Assembly: GCA_021647765.1 (NCBI GenBank)
Contig: JAKIUD010000009.1
Span: forward strand, 5,999-69,998
DNA: 64,000 nucleotides
Reading direction: 5' to 3'
DNA from: Desulfuromusa sp.
GTDB taxonomy: Bacteria > Desulfobacterota > Desulfuromonadia > Desulfuromonadales > Geopsychrobacteraceae
The position numbers were made by a program, and so were the translations under genes. This document shows positions 10,301-18,674 of the stretch, piece after piece. A model generated the notes under the pieces. That model worked only from the letters and a program-made list of their open reading frames with translations, was not told the origin of the DNA and made no database searches. Numbering within the stretch: the stretch's first letter is position 1; each line of letters starts with the position of its first letter.

Positions 10301-10702
10301 CAAGCTACCAAAGCGTGAAACCCAGGGCATTTTCCGCACCAAATTCGCATTGAAACTATCGATCGTCTGAATTGATAATTGTGCGGGATTAAGCAACAGA
10401 TTATTGCCATGCCGTTGTAAAACCTTGACTGCCAGTTTCCAGGTTTGCTCCGCATGGGCTTCAGTCGGGCAAGGGAGATCCCGTCCGTTTTCTAACGCCT
10501 GAAGTAACCGTAGACGCATTTCTGCGGCAGCTTTATTGGTAAAAGTGATGGCAAGAATCTGTTGCGGCTGATCCACCTCAGCAAGCAAGGCCAGCATTCG
10601 CTGAATCAACAGTTCGGTTTTCCCCGAACCAGCCGGAGCCTGGACAATACAGGATTGCGTTACATCAATAGCTGCAGCGCGCTGTTTTGCGTCAACAATC
10701 AT
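7391..10702 (-). CDS. addA: AddA-like UvrD-type helicase/nuclease
   Basis: An 1103-aa superfamily 1A helicase. From the N terminus: Q-motif region, Walker A APAGSGKT (residues 22-29), ITFTNKAAAEM (motif Ia), LIDEFQDTS (motif II), GDPMQSIYRFREAE (motif III), TIHKAKGLEFDTVI (motif V) and LLYVATTRAI (motif VI). A C-terminal RecB-type nuclease domain follows, with GTLIHSLLE, AVIDRTF and WIIDYKT, the PD-(D/E)XK residues. It should unwind and degrade double-strand ends with AddB to prepare recombination. The start is set at 10702 because its ATG overlaps the addB stop as ATGA and has CAGGGA upstream; the longer frame has no support. It is last in the sbcD-sbcC-addB-addA operon. The RecB name is possible, but no RecC or RecD is nearby. 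Confidence 0.88.
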   Translation of the reverse strand: MIVDAKQRAAAIDVTQSCIVQAPAGSGKTELLIQRMLALLAEVDQPQQILAITFTNKAAAEMRLRLLQALENGRDLPCPTEAHAEQTWKLAVKVLQRHGNNLLLNPAQLSIQTIDSFNANLVRKMPWVSRFGSLPEISDDADALYLLAAERLFSRLDNGAPGGVQLRILLRHLDNNVSVVQQMLVDMLRRRDQWLRHMLAGNETSRQSLQQGLERFCCDQLVSLKKSFPADLEMELLDCLFFSNSQFESSLSINLEDSGQLPGIEYHDLTGWLSIANLLLTNAGGLRKTVNKNNGFPASKEHREVKERMLVLLAQFDPDSPFIQRLTAIRSLPQGGYSDGQWQLLEALLELLPVLVAELWLVFRNHGQADFAEIALKANQALGEADDPSELLLKIDHDLQHILIDEFQDTSCLQYQLLETLISGWTVDDGRTLFLVGDPMQSIYRFREAEVGLFLHSFRGQFGHSQIVLQPLQLCANFRSQEGIVTWVNKAFAAIFPAAMDEASGAVPLSEAVAVKPSLENAACQVYPYIGRNDQAEALQVLALVQQAQTEDQDQTIAILVRGRNHLGEILPLLRQHGIGYQAQDIDLLGARPAALDVVHLTYALLHRADRLSWLAVLRAPWCGLTLHDLHALAGDSPHRTIPTLLEDDQIRQQLSVAGQQRLFRVWPVLRSGLKRFGRLPLRQLVEGCWLALGGAACYATEGQADARMVFELLDKLDQGGTLESFSKLERGLTKLFAEPDNQADGKLQIMTIHKAKGLEFDTVIIPGLGKTAGRGDNPLLRWQEHPDYGLLIAPIAARGSQEKDPIYQLIAQLEGEKEDLEAGRLLYVATTRAIRHIHLLGHADENGDGDLKPRKGSLLEKLWPLLQNDFLTSGQCNEDVDKEFTPPLLQRLPVDWSLPDLNPVKLQDPQASETASARGDSVVKFTGWENPVHRHVGTLIHSLLERITTFGVEDWSNDKKGNLEDKLRNSLSRYGVANADLDSSVQKVLIAMDKTLTSPRGRWILKSHPEQRSELPLSGVVNGTLVHAVIDRTFVADGYRWIIDYKTSLPREDETELEFLKREAEHYREQLDTYAQLLALRSDQLPIRTALYFPMMDGWYEF

Positions 10703-13359
10703 GATGAAGTCCCTGGATTCATTGAGGTGTCCTGAATACGGCAAATCCCTGACAAATCACAATATTGGCAACTTTTAGTCAGATCATATGGTTGTACAAC
10801 AGCTTCACCTGCCACGAAACTTTCTGCCAATTGGTCAATCTGCTGCCGCCAGAAAACCAGCAATTCTGCCCAATCAGACAGACCAAGTTTCAGACTCTGC
10901 GGATAAGCAGAAAGTTCTCGAACCTTTCCAAGCAAACCTTTTTCTCGCACGACACCAACAAATCGGCATTCACCCCGGCGGAGTTTTGCGAAAACAATTC
11001 CGTCCGCCTTAAATTCGGGATCAGCAACAGCATAAATCGGCAGTTGCGGTTCGATCAGTGGTTGGCTGAGAAAGTCCTCAGCGTGCAAATCGACACCTGT
11101 TTTATAATCGATGACGATGCGACAACCATTTTCCAACTGATCGATCCGATCAACCTTCAAGCGAATTTGTAACGGACCGATCTTCTCAATATGCTGCTGT
11201 TCCGTTTCCAGCACCTGAAAAGGAGCTCGCTTTATTTCAACATTAACCAGCCACTCTTGTATCAGAGTCACCACCCGTTCAGTCTCCAACTGTAATAATT
11301 GTTCTGCCGGGGCAGATTTATGTGCAAAATATTCGGCAAATGCCGCCGTCACCTGTGATTTCACCAAATCGGTCCGTTGTTGTTCGTCCAATGACAATAA
11401 ATCAGTCTGGTTCCGCAACTGCTGCCAAAGCAACTCCAGAGCCAGATGAACCAGATCTCCGCGTGCCATTGGGGCTATTCCAGGGGTCGCTTCAGCAAAC
11501 TGCTGCGCATGCAGACGATGGTGGAAAAAAGCTCGGAAAGGGCAATGTGCCTGATCTTTGAGCAAGCTGGTGCCACCTTCAACCAGTGCTTGATCCAATC
11601 GCGGTCCGCGATGATCTGCGATAGTATCCATACCGTGATGACTCAATTTCAGCAAAGAAGAGAGATCCTGGAAATCAGCCAAAGGGGGAAACATCTCTGG
11701 ATTGTGGGAAGGAATCAGTGGACTGGGTCGCAAGGGGCTATCACCGTCACGTTGCGGGTAGCTGAACACAATCTCAGCACTGGCAGATTTAAGCCGTGCA
11801 ACCACCTGTTCTGCAAACAGCAGTTCACGGGCAGCACTGGCATGTGGCATATCATAGTCACGCTGCAAAGCTAAGGGAATAAAGGGGTTCGGCTGAGGGC
11901 GAGCCGGCAAAACGGTTTCCCCCAGTCCCATCACCCAGAGATGCTGGAAGTTCAAACCGGAAGATTCTAGCAGCCCAACAACCTGTAACGGCCCGGCCGA
12001 TCCTTCCGGTTGAAATTCAATCCCTTGACTGATTCGACGCAAAAGATTGAATGCCCGCTGCCGACTGATCGGAGGCAACAGCGGATCGAGGGCAACCAAT
12101 GCAGTCAATGCTTTTTCCTGCCACATTTTGATCGCCTGAAATTCACTACTTGCCGTCGATCTCTCCCCCGGCCAGCCAAGTGAATATAATTGATCGGCAA
12201 AACGAGCTGCCCAAACTCCAGGAAGAACCTTGTCGTTTAGCTGTTGTGCTGACTGAATGGTTTTGAGAATCTGTGAGAAAACAGCCAGATTGGTTTTTTC
12301 TTCCGTCAACGCTTTAAGGCGAGAAAGTTTAAAGTTCTGTTGCCGAAACGATCTCAGTTTTTGATCAAGAAAAGCGCGGCTGTCTGCTTCCCGCAGTGCA
12401 CCATCAAGATAAGGGGTTCTCAGTAAAAATGATATTTGATCAAGGCTGAGTTGACGACCTGTTCCCAGAGATTCGAGAGCTGCATGAACAACCCCCTGCT
12501 CTGCCAGGGAACCTCCCAGTGACAAACTGAAAACCGCTTCATCAGCATTCAATGTAACGCTTGCAGCCGGATCAATCTGTTCCCTGAAGATACGTTCAAT
12601 CTGCCGCCGACGCTGTTGTAAATCGGGAACCACGACACCAATTGAGTCCTCGCCCCGATCTAACAAACTACGCGCCCAGCGGGCTGCTGATTCTATTTCG
12701 TCATGACTGTCCCGCGCCGCATAACAGACAATCTTGTCACTTTGTTCTCCTTGCAGAGAAATTTCATCACAACACCCCCCAGCATCATTGACTGTCTTCA
12801 TCAACAATAAAAGTCCTGGAGCCAATTGATCAAAACCAATCAGTAGAACCTGTTGTGGCAAACTAAGTTTCCCACTTTTCAGGGCAGTACAAATAAGTCG
12901 GGGAAGATCACTTTGATCAAGCCAATGATGTTGCTGACAGTGGTCTTTATAGCGCCGTTGCCAGCTGGAAAAGACCAACTGATCCTCAGTCAGATACTGA
13001 CCTTCCAGTGACAGATTATATTCGTTGAGGAAACAGTGAGCTTGAATCGCTTTTTCTGCTGTTTTTGATAATTGCAATAATTCCAGGGTTGTTCCCCGAG
13101 AAGAGCTTTCAATCTGTTCTTCCCAGAGGCACTGTTGCTGCTGTTGGTTCAATAGCCGCCAGCCGTCACCGAGACCTTCTAAACACCGACTTAGCCACCC
13201 TTCGTAACTAAAAATCTGTGGTGTCGACCAGACACTTTTTCCCTCTTCTTGCATCTGTTGATCGAAACAACTATGCAAATAGCGGGATAAACGCTTATTG
13301 GCGGTTAACACCAATGCACCTGATCCTGCCGCAGAAATAACTCTATCCAGATAATTCAT
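10699..13359 (-). CDS. addB: AddB-like PD-(D/E)XK nuclease, probable DNA repair protein
   Basis: An 886-aa protein of the type annotated as 'probable DNA repair protein' (TIGR03623-like), the usual partner of AddA-type helicases. The N terminus (LVLTANKRLSRYL) sits where AddB has Walker A but shows no GKT, so this half is a helicase-like scaffold without ATP binding. The C-terminal nuclease has GDLVHLALELLW, DRIDQ and IVIDYKT. Four cysteines can ligate a [4Fe-4S] cluster as in AddB: one in DQAHCPFRAFF (near residue 600) and three in SCQYCDLSGIC close to the end. The start overlaps the sbcC stop as ATGA and the stop overlaps addA as ATGA, so translation is probably coupled. Naming as addB is by analogy. 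Confidence 0.82.
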   Translation of the reverse strand: MNYLDRVISAAGSGALVLTANKRLSRYLHSCFDQQMQEEGKSVWSTPQIFSYEGWLSRCLEGLGDGWRLLNQQQQQCLWEEQIESSSRGTTLELLQLSKTAEKAIQAHCFLNEYNLSLEGQYLTEDQLVFSSWQRRYKDHCQQHHWLDQSDLPRLICTALKSGKLSLPQQVLLIGFDQLAPGLLLLMKTVNDAGGCCDEISLQGEQSDKIVCYAARDSHDEIESAARWARSLLDRGEDSIGVVVPDLQQRRRQIERIFREQIDPAASVTLNADEAVFSLSLGGSLAEQGVVHAALESLGTGRQLSLDQISFLLRTPYLDGALREADSRAFLDQKLRSFRQQNFKLSRLKALTEEKTNLAVFSQILKTIQSAQQLNDKVLPGVWAARFADQLYSLGWPGERSTASSEFQAIKMWQEKALTALVALDPLLPPISRQRAFNLLRRISQGIEFQPEGSAGPLQVVGLLESSGLNFQHLWVMGLGETVLPARPQPNPFIPLALQRDYDMPHASAARELLFAEQVVARLKSASAEIVFSYPQRDGDSPLRPSPLIPSHNPEMFPPLADFQDLSSLLKLSHHGMDTIADHRGPRLDQALVEGGTSLLKDQAHCPFRAFFHHRLHAQQFAEATPGIAPMARGDLVHLALELLWQQLRNQTDLLSLDEQQRTDLVKSQVTAAFAEYFAHKSAPAEQLLQLETERVVTLIQEWLVNVEIKRAPFQVLETEQQHIEKIGPLQIRLKVDRIDQLENGCRIVIDYKTGVDLHAEDFLSQPLIEPQLPIYAVADPEFKADGIVFAKLRRGECRFVGVVREKGLLGKVRELSAYPQSLKLGLSDWAELLVFWRQQIDQLAESFVAGEAVVQPYDLTKSCQYCDLSGICRIQDTSMNPGTSS

Positions 13360-16256
13360 AAACTGAGTTTTGTTGAACTCCCAAGTCGATCACTGAAAAC
13401 ATCTATTCTGAGTGGAATTTGTTCCTTGAGATCGGCAACATGAGAAATAACCCCGATCATCCTCCCGGACAATTGCAAGTCAACTAAAGTCCGGATGGCA
13501 AGATCAAGAGATTCTGAATCGAGGCTGCCAAAACCTTCATCGATAAACAGGGTATCAAGACGGATACCTCCGGCATGAGATTGCACAACATCGGACAGCC
13601 CAAGTGCCAGAGAGAGAGCCGCCATAAAACTTTCTCCACCTGAGAGAGTTGCCACAGGTCGTACCTTGCCAGTATAGGCATCATCAACCAGCAGATCTAA
13701 TCCGGAAGCCTTATTTCCTTTGCTGCGATCTTCATTGCGCAACAGCTGATAGCGCCCTTTGCTCATCAAACTGAACCGCTGACTTGCCTCGAGGAGAACT
13801 TCGTCAAGCAAAACACTCAAAACAAACCGTTGTAGACTGATTTTCTGCCCAGTCTGACCGTTGGCGACATCACTCAGGGTACCGATTACAGCATAGCGAG
13901 AATCAAGCTGTTCCAGCCGCCTGCCCGTCTCAAGAACTTTATTGTGGGTTGACTCAAGAACCTGACGGCGGGTATCCAAATCCTTCCAGACAGTTTCTGC
14001 GGCAGTTTTTTCTCCCTCCAATTGTTGCAGTTGTTCCTCAAGGGGAGCAAGATCCGGCTGAGCCTCCCCTTGCAGCTTTGTCTGCAATTGTTCCTGTGCA
14101 CCGATAAGTTTCTGTTCCTGCCGAGTAAAATCATCAAGCCGCTTTTTCAAAGCGTAAAAATCGGCCTCTCCAAGTAACGCCTGTTCAAACTGTTGTCCAC
14201 TCTCAAACGAACTTGCTTTCAACGCAGCGGAAAATGTCTGGGTCACCACTTTTAATTGTTGCTTCAACTCAGTCAAGCCCTTGCTGAGTTCTTTATGCCT
14301 CGCGGTCGAGGCTTCCACCTCTCCATGTGCGGTCTGTCGCGCGGAAGTAAGAGCATCACGCTGTTGCTCCATTTGCTTAATCCTGGCTATTGTCTCTTCT
14401 CCGCTAAGTTCCAGTGTTCTGGCTGTTCTAAATTGTTCGGGCAGATCTTTGTCAATCAAATCTATTTCCGTATTCAGAGCGGTAAGATTCTGTTGAGCCT
14501 CTACCAACTCAGCTCTTAGTTGGTCTTTGGATAACTGTTTGCCGGCAGAGACTTCAGTCTCTGTAAACTTCTGCAGGTTCAATTGAATTCTGCTCATCTC
14601 ACCTTGAACAACATTAATTTTATCCTCTTCCGCTTCCGGGAACTGCCGGAGAAGATCGTCATATTGTGCTTTTTTTATTTGTAACTCGCCGCGCAATTCA
14701 CGAAATTGATCACGGGCAACGTTAAGTTTTTCCGCCGTAGCAAGGAGGTGTTTTCTGGAACTCTCCAGGGTTTTGAAATCTGGAACGGTTGCATCACTTT
14801 CAGCGGGACTGGGATGTTCGATACTGCCACACACCGGACACGGCTGAGTGTCTTCCAACTCTGCAGCCAGAATTATCGCCTGTCCCCGATGCCACGCCAG
14901 TTCCAATATTTTTATTTCTTCACTCTGCTTTTCATACACCTGAGCCAATTCTTTACCAAGGGTTTCAGACTTTTTGAGCTTTTTCTGAGCCTTTACCTGT
15001 TGCTCATGACAGAATTTCAACTTTTGCAAAACGGTCAAGCGTTCTTCCGTCTCATGCAGCAACTGTAATTGTTGGCATATTTCATTTTTCTGCTGCAAAA
15101 ATTTCTGCTTATTTAAAAGATCCTCTCGTCTCAGGCACATTTTCTGATAAATGGTCAGTTGTTCTTGAAGTTTTTTCTGCTTATCAATTTCCTGATTTAT
15201 AGTCTCGATTTTTTTTAAATTTTGCTCAGCCAGCTGCAATTTCTCTTCAGCCTTCTCCTGAGTTAATACCGCCTTAATAATTTTCTGCTCAGTACGTTCA
15301 ATCTCACCAGCACAGCTGTTTTTCTCAACAAAAACCGGTCGAATCTGTTGCGCCTGCAATGCTTGTGCAAAACGTTCACGTTCAGTTTCTATCAGCCCAT
15401 GCTGAAGTAAAAGTTGTTGCAATTCTGTTTCAACTTCAGCAAGTTGTTCAAAATCTCTAAGCAAGGTTTTTCCCTGCTCCAGGCGCTTATTCAAGGCTAA
15501 CAATGCAACCTCTGTTGCTAGTTTCTGCTCTAATGCAGCCGCAACTTTTGGTTGGAGTTCCTTTATTTCAATTTCTAATTCAGCAACCGATTCAACTTCA
15601 GTACCCTCCAGAATACCCTGCTGGCGTTGCAGGCACTGTTCCCGCTCACGGCGGATACGTGCCGACTGTTCCTTCAGGCGGTTTTCCAACTGTTTGTAAA
15701 TCCGAGTCTGAAACAGCGTACTGAAGATTCTTTCCCGCTCAGCAGATTCGGCAAGTAGCAATTGACGAAATTTCCCCTGCGGCAAGATCATTACTTGGCG
15801 GAACTGATCGACTGACAGCCCGGTCATATTTTCAATTTTACGGGTCACCTCCGTCACCTTGCTGGCAACATGAAGTTTTTCGGTTCCGTCAGCCAATAAT
15901 TCAACCAGCTGTGCTTCCAGTTTCTGCTCAGTGAACCCGTCACCACGCGATTTAGGCCGCTGTTGTTCCGGTACCCGGCGGATTTGAAACTTTTTACCCC
16001 TCAGCTCAAAATCAAAATAGACTTCACACAACTGTTCGGCAGAAGCCAGATCGCAACGCATCTGCGCCCCATCCCGTTCGTCTCCCGTAGTTTTTCCATA
16101 CAGAGAAAAACAGATAGCATCCAGAATTGTGGTTTTCCCGGAGCCAGTCGATCCATTGATCAGGAACAGAGGATTCTCACCAAGAGCGGAAAAATCAATC
16201 ACCTCAGTTCCGGAAAAAGGTCCAAATGCTGTCATTTTCAGTGACAATGGCCGCAT
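13356..16256 (-). CDS. sbcC: SbcC (Rad50-like) nuclease subunit ATPase
   Basis: A 966-aa SMC-like ATPase. Walker A GSTGSGKTTILDA is near residue 36, followed by long coiled coils rich in Gln, Glu and Leu, with a zinc hook CPVCG near residue 475 in the middle. The C-terminal lobe carries the ABC signature LSGGESFMAALSLALG and Walker B LDTLFIDEGFGSLD. With SbcD it forms the Mre11-Rad50-type complex that opens DNA hairpins and trims protein-blocked ends. It begins 1 bp after the sbcD stop and its stop overlaps the addB start, so it is the second gene of the operon. Length and domain order are normal for the family. Confidence 0.93.
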   Translation of the reverse strand: MRPLSLKMTAFGPFSGTEVIDFSALGENPLFLINGSTGSGKTTILDAICFSLYGKTTGDERDGAQMRCDLASAEQLCEVYFDFELRGKKFQIRRVPEQQRPKSRGDGFTEQKLEAQLVELLADGTEKLHVASKVTEVTRKIENMTGLSVDQFRQVMILPQGKFRQLLLAESAERERIFSTLFQTRIYKQLENRLKEQSARIRREREQCLQRQQGILEGTEVESVAELEIEIKELQPKVAAALEQKLATEVALLALNKRLEQGKTLLRDFEQLAEVETELQQLLLQHGLIETERERFAQALQAQQIRPVFVEKNSCAGEIERTEQKIIKAVLTQEKAEEKLQLAEQNLKKIETINQEIDKQKKLQEQLTIYQKMCLRREDLLNKQKFLQQKNEICQQLQLLHETEERLTVLQKLKFCHEQQVKAQKKLKKSETLGKELAQVYEKQSEEIKILELAWHRGQAIILAAELEDTQPCPVCGSIEHPSPAESDATVPDFKTLESSRKHLLATAEKLNVARDQFRELRGELQIKKAQYDDLLRQFPEAEEDKINVVQGEMSRIQLNLQKFTETEVSAGKQLSKDQLRAELVEAQQNLTALNTEIDLIDKDLPEQFRTARTLELSGEETIARIKQMEQQRDALTSARQTAHGEVEASTARHKELSKGLTELKQQLKVVTQTFSAALKASSFESGQQFEQALLGEADFYALKKRLDDFTRQEQKLIGAQEQLQTKLQGEAQPDLAPLEEQLQQLEGEKTAAETVWKDLDTRRQVLESTHNKVLETGRRLEQLDSRYAVIGTLSDVANGQTGQKISLQRFVLSVLLDEVLLEASQRFSLMSKGRYQLLRNEDRSKGNKASGLDLLVDDAYTGKVRPVATLSGGESFMAALSLALGLSDVVQSHAGGIRLDTLFIDEGFGSLDSESLDLAIRTLVDLQLSGRMIGVISHVADLKEQIPLRIDVFSDRLGSSTKLSL

Positions 16257-16257
16257 C

Positions 16258-17397
16258 TCAGAAGGTCTCCCGGTGCAACTGTTCTATTTCTTGACTGATT
16301 ATCTTCTCCTGTTCTGTGTTCAGATTTTCATCAGTGATCTGTTGATAAAAATCATGAAACATCGAGAGTTCACCCCTTTTCAACTGCTCTCGATCGATTT
16401 TGAGCGACCGGTGGGCAAGCAGTCCTGGACGTTCAAGATGGAGGACATTGGGAAAGACATCGCGTAACTTATTCATGATATCAAGAATCGCCTGGGTATC
16501 GGTCAACTGAATGCGTAGATAATCTTCTCGATGAGGATCACTGCTACCAGCATAAAGTATTTCTTCGAAAGTGCCATTAAGTGTTCGCACATTTTTCATT
16601 GAATTCACAGGTATTTTTTTAATTGAAAGATTATTTTGAGATGACAGGTCAAGCAGTGTTACCGATTTTTTCTGCTGCTCTTCCGAAAAAGAATATTTGA
16701 GTGGCGAACCGGAATAACGAATCTTTTCAGCTCCCCTGAACTGTGATCCATGCAGATGCCCCAAAGCTGCATAAGAAAAACCGTCAAACAGTTGTGGCGA
16801 AACAAACTCAACACCACCAACAGCGAGAGGACGTTCCGACTCGGAGGCTTCTCCACCCGACAGATAACAATGGGCGATAACAACTGCAGGAATATCCGGT
16901 TCCCGTTCAGCATGAATCAAGTCAATTAGATAGCTCAGGGCTTCTTCATGGGTCGTGACATCGGTCGCGTGCAGATTACGCACTGTTGCCGGGTCAACGT
17001 AAGGAAGTGGATAGAAGGCAACCTTCTCCCCTTGCCGATCCTGCAAAACAATTTTTTGCGGTTTTTTCCATAAGGTTCCGGCAACATGTAAACCAGCAGT
17101 CGCCAATTGCCGTGCACCGAACCCCAGTCGTTCCGGGCTGTCGTGGTTCCCGGCAATCATGATCATCGGAACCTTCAAGTCGTGACAGATCCGGTCTATT
17201 GTCTCATCAAGAAGTTCAACTGCTGCCGCCGGAGGGACAGAGCGGTCGTAAATATCACCTGCAACAATCACAACATCAACCCGATACTCAGCAACAATCG
17301 TGCAAATCTGCTGCAACGCATAACGCTGGTCTTCCAGCAGTGATTGATTATGAAATTGACGTCCCAAATGCCAATCAGAGGTATGGAGAATGCGCAT
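16258..17397 (-). CDS. sbcD: SbcD (Mre11-like) exonuclease subunit
   Basis: A 379-aa calcineurin-like phosphoesterase. The metal-binding motifs are in order: TSDWHLG (residues 6-12), AGDIYDR, AGNHDSPERL, IAHCYLSGG and LGHLHGSQ. The C-terminal capping domain is present and the length is normal. It is the Mn-dependent nuclease of SbcCD, cutting hairpins and DNA ends at stalled or palindromic sites. It is the first gene of the sbcD-sbcC-addB-addA operon; the intergenic space to the divergent lipoprotein gene (about 70 bp) must hold both promoters. The palindromic elements scattered through this window are the kind of structure SbcCD attacks when they extrude, but that link is only inference. Confidence 0.93.
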   Translation of the reverse strand: MRILHTSDWHLGRQFHNQSLLEDQRYALQQICTIVAEYRVDVVIVAGDIYDRSVPPAAAVELLDETIDRICHDLKVPMIMIAGNHDSPERLGFGARQLATAGLHVAGTLWKKPQKIVLQDRQGEKVAFYPLPYVDPATVRNLHATDVTTHEEALSYLIDLIHAEREPDIPAVVIAHCYLSGGEASESERPLAVGGVEFVSPQLFDGFSYAALGHLHGSQFRGAEKIRYSGSPLKYSFSEEQQKKSVTLLDLSSQNNLSIKKIPVNSMKNVRTLNGTFEEILYAGSSDPHREDYLRIQLTDTQAILDIMNKLRDVFPNVLHLERPGLLAHRSLKIDREQLKRGELSMFHDFYQQITDENLNTEQEKIISQEIEQLHRETF

Positions 17398-17468
17398 AGA
17401 GGTCTCTTATTTCAAATAAATTGTCGAGATCGACAAAATTGGATTATAACATCGGCTATAATAGGAAC

Positions 17469-17870
17469 ATGGGACAAAGAAGACCAGACAGGAATAAATA
17501 TTTTTTACACTTGGGCGCTGTTTCTGCGCTATTCCTGCTCTGCGGCTGCATCAGCAACAATCACTGGGTCTGGCAGCACCCCGACAAGCAAGGCGAGCTC
17601 CAGCTTCTGCAAGACCAGAAAGAATGTCGAGAACTGGCTCAAACAGAAGTTGCACAAATTAATTATTTTTATGACTTTTATGATATGGGCTACCTGTACG
17701 ACTTCCCCTACTATGATGACTCCTATCGAGGCAGATACCACAGACCTTTTTTCCGTGGATATCACCATTACCGATTTATCCGGGAACAGGATTATTTTGA
17801 GCGGTTTTTTCGGGTTTGTATGAAAGCCAAAGGGTGGCAGCAAGTCAAAGTTGATCCTGAAGTAAAGTAA
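17469..17870 (+). CDS. Small aromatic-rich lipoprotein
   Basis: A 133-aa predicted lipoprotein. A basic N terminus (MGQRRPDRNKYF) precedes a hydrophobic stretch ending in LFLLCGC, a usable lipobox with Cys as the first mature residue. The mature part has a conserved-looking start (WVWQHPDK, DQKECRELAQ) and then a strikingly aromatic segment of Tyr, Phe, Asp and His (residues about 70-110), ending with FRVCMKAKGW, a pattern common in small outer-membrane lipoproteins with one disulphide. The ATG at 17469 is chosen because the upstream TTG start would bury the signal peptide. An AGGA lies very close to it. Its 3' end overlaps the convergent CWC gene by 26 bp. Function unknown. Confidence 0.6.
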   Translation: MGQRRPDRNKYFLHLGAVSALFLLCGCISNNHWVWQHPDKQGELQLLQDQKECRELAQTEVAQINYFYDFYDMGYLYDFPYYDDSYRGRYHRPFFRGYHHYRFIREQDYFERFFRVCMKAKGWQQVKVDPEVK

Positions 17871-18090
17871 TCTTCCGCAATTTCGCGATAAACTCAGCCT
17901 GATTATTATTGAACTCTTCAATACAGGCACGGCAGATACAGGCATGTCCTTGTTGTGCTTCGGGAACCAGATCAATAAGGGCATGAGGAACGGTCAGATC
18001 AACACACCAACAACGACTGTCACTGTGAGCCATACAGCCATTTCCTCTCCAGCAGAGCGGGCAGATGGTCTCATCAATTTTGGGCTGCAT
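17845..18090 (-). CDS. Cysteine-rich CWC family protein
   Basis: An 81-aa small metal-binding protein. Its cysteines follow the Cys_rich_CWC pattern: CPLC at residues 10-13, a Cys in GNGCM, the defining CWC (in SRCWCVD), a Pro-rich middle (TVPHALIDLVP) and a final CICRAC. The spacing fits a zinc-ribbon-like fold. The family is widespread in proteobacteria without an assigned function. GAGG lies 11 nt upstream of ATG 18090. The gene overlaps the 3' end of the convergent lipoprotein gene and is otherwise alone; upstream (18091-18317) is AT-rich and holds no recognised gene. Confidence 0.75.
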   Translation of the reverse strand: MQPKIDETICPLCWRGNGCMAHSDSRCWCVDLTVPHALIDLVPEAQQGHACICRACIEEFNNNQAEFIAKLRKITLLQDQL

Positions 18091-18317
18091 AATAGTTTGA
18101 ACCTCATGGATTGAGTCTGCAAGTTATATATCCAGCTAAAATTTCAACATCAATACATTTATATCAACCTGGACATCCAAAAGCTTCAGGCTATCCGGGT
18201 TAATGTTCGTTTATTGCGCAATCTGTGGTCTTGCCCCTTGTAAAAAAATGCTTTTTTTCTTATAGTTAGCATGAGGACAAACTAACAGTCCAGAAACAAA
18301 CAAAGGCAGTTATTCAG

Positions 18318-18674
18318 ATGCGTATCAGCAACTCATATATTTCGGAGCAGCCCAGACTGTCAACTCCGGGCTCCTGTACGTCATCTGTCGATCCAGCAGG
18401 AAAACAACAGAGAATTCAACAGGCAAGAGACTGTTACAATAAAAATGCGGCATCGGCACAGGTGATTGATGCTGAATATGTTGATTTGTACAGTCCCGAC
18501 AACAAGGCTCTACAGCAGGAACACCAAGATATTCATCTGACTCTGGAACCGGAAGTGGTTTCCCAGCCGCAAGAACCTGAAACGGAGCGTCATATCAATT
18601 CAATTGTCAATAAATATCAGATGAAACCAATTGATGTCCCCAATCCGGGAACCTACCTTAATATTTTTGCCTGA
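18318..18674 (+). CDS. Hypothetical protein
   Basis: A 118-aa soluble protein without signal peptide or membrane helix. It is polar, with a Ser-rich N terminus (MRISNSYISEQ), a middle region rich in Gln, Glu and Pro (EPEVVSQPQEPETE), and a short C-terminal piece NSIVNKYQMKPIDVPNPG that looks ordered. I do not recognise a family. The overall look (small, unstructured N part, helical C part) resembles small secretion- or flagellum-associated regulators, but nothing nearby supports that. An AAAGG lies about 11 nt before the ATG. It ends directly at the convergent uracil-DNA glycosylase gene with no space between them. It is probably real given length and an intergenic region of its own, but weakly supported. 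Confidence 0.45.
   Translation: MRISNSYISEQPRLSTPGSCTSSVDPAGKQQRIQQARDCYNKNAASAQVIDAEYVDLYSPDNKALQQEHQDIHLTLEPEVVSQPQEPETERHINSIVNKYQMKPIDVPNPGTYLNIFA

Noticed and set aside
17845..17870. Frameshift between the lipoprotein and the CWC protein
   Set aside because: They are on opposite strands with complete frames; the overlap is a normal convergent 3' overlap.
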